Source: Gemella cuniculi DSM 15828 (GTDB taxonomy: Bacteria > Bacillota > Bacilli > Staphylococcales > Gemellaceae). From it: DNA of 61,793 nt. A model generated the notes under the pieces. The model had not been told where the DNA came from. It saw only the letters and a list, made by a program, of their open reading frames with translations, and searched no databases. Made by a program: the position numbers and the translations under genes. Of the stretch, positions 61,190 to 61,793 are shown in pieces. The first letter of the stretch is position 1, and each line of letters opens with the position of its first letter. The DNA lies in contig NZ_KE384434.1 in NCBI RefSeq assembly GCF_000425665.1, forward strand, positions 11,864 to 73,656, in the 5' to 3' direction.

Positions 61190-61793
61190 TTATTTATCCC
61201 CTTTTTTTCTTCTCAATGATAATCCAAGACCTGCTAGTAATGTAGCTAATCCGGCATATGCTGCATTAGTTGTTGTATCACCTGTTCTTGGTAATGGATT
61301 TTTCGGAGGAATTTTAGGAGTTGTTGGTGGTACTGGATTGTTTGTTGGGTTTGTATCAATTTCTAGTACACCATCTGCAACACGTGCTTTGTTTTTAATT
61401 TCTTTACCATAAGTATTTTCATTAACTTTAACTTTGAATGTTACAGTCCATGATTCTCCTTTTGCCACTCGTTTAGTCCATGTTACTTGTCCATCGGCGA
61501 ATTTACCATTGTTATCTGCTGAATTTTCTACATATGTTGTATACGCTGGGATTCTGTCTTTGATTGTTACATCTCTATCTTCACCTGTTGTGTTTGTATA
61601 GTTAATTGTGTAAGTCAAGATTTCTCCCGGTTTTACTGCTTTTCCATCAATACTTGTTCCACCATTATTTACAACATCTTTTTTCGGTTTCTTCGGTGTT
61701 GGATTATTTGTTGGATTTGTATCAATATCTAATACTCCATCTGATGTACGTGCTTTGTTTTTAATTTCATTTCCATTTGCGTCATCATTAACT
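61190..61793 (-). CDS. 3' end of an LPXTG surface protein with DUF11-like repeats
   Basis: The reading frame is open to the right edge (201 residues visible). It shows two copies of a repeat: NKARTSDGVLDIDTNPTNNP and NKARVADGVLEIDTNPTNNP, separated by a DUF11-like module (YTINYTNTTGEDRDVTIKDR, YTTYVENSADNNGKF, VAKGESWTVTFKVKV). It ends with a proline-rich spacer and the sorting signal LPRTG, a hydrophobic stretch AAYAGLATLLAGLGLSL and RRKKGDK. Sortase A anchors it to the wall. The start is beyond the window. Confidence 0.93.
   Translation of the reverse strand, partial: VNDDANGNEIKNKARTSDGVLDIDTNPTNNPTPKKPKKDVVNNGGTSIDGKAVKPGEILTYTINYTNTTGEDRDVTIKDRIPAYTTYVENSADNNGKFADGQVTWTKRVAKGESWTVTFKVKVNENTYGKEIKNKARVADGVLEIDTNPTNNPVPPTTPKIPPKNPLPRTGDTTTNAAYAGLATLLAGLGLSLRRKKGDK

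Overview
The window is AT-rich, low-GC Gram-positive DNA. It carries an obgE-pheB pair, an rbgA-rnhB-rnj operon, trmK, dinB, a YSIRK/M26 zinc metalloprotease and LPXTG surface proteins. This mix fits a Gemella-like oral coccus; the genus is my inference, the Firmicutes assignment is firm.

Layout. (1) 1-1755: 5' part of a large Cna-type surface adhesin that runs off the left edge. (2) 1756-3600: eroded integrative-element debris: a replication-protein fragment, a copy of the rlmD 3' extension, a scrap of an ABC ATPase and the 3' end of a relaxase. (3) 3608-9949: five tightly packed minus-strand genes, AAA ATPase - subtilisin-like protease - membrane NUDIX-like protein - CD-NTase with AGS-C-like sensor - membrane protein. 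This looks like a CBASS-related defence operon combined with a protease/AAA module. (4) 10118-10816: an SSB-like pseudogene and another att-like rlmD fragment. (5) About 10769-43388: an integrative conjugative element (ICE) of the Tn1549/CTn general type. It has a large serine recombinase, MobC and relaxase, topoisomerase III, a type IV secretion set (VirB4, PrgI, VirB6-like, Maff2, NlpC/P60-like protein, VirD4/TraG), SSB, PcfB, antirepressor and replication initiator. Cargo between recombinase and mobilisation genes is a complete circular-bacteriocin cluster (13460-19067) next to a broken IS110 element; a YhcG nuclease/AbrB pair lies inside the transfer region. (6) 43080-61793: core chromosome: rlmD (with an ICE-supplied C-terminal extension), pheB, obgE, tRNA-Asn, tRNA-Gly, an M26 protease of 2024 residues, a split threonine/serine exporter, trmK, dinB, a degenerate RNase J paralogue, rnhB, rbgA and the 3' end of an LPXTG protein.

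How it fits together. The ICE lies at the 3' end of rlmD. Related rlmD-like att sequences at 3084-3162, 10739-10816 and 43338-43388, plus relaxase and SSB remnants in the same order and orientation as in the intact ICE, indicate that a second, decayed ICE lies in tandem to the left and that the defence operon is its surviving cargo. Several ICE genes (VirB4, PcfB, the large accessory gene) carry single-base A-run frameshifts, so the ICE may be immobile unless these are sequencing errors or, for pcfB, programmed frameshifting.

The two strongest candidates for something new are the five-gene AAA/subtilisin/NUDIX/CD-NTase/TM operon and the circular bacteriocin precursor with its maturation, export and immunity genes. 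All function assignments rest on motif and family recognition by eye; no database search was run.
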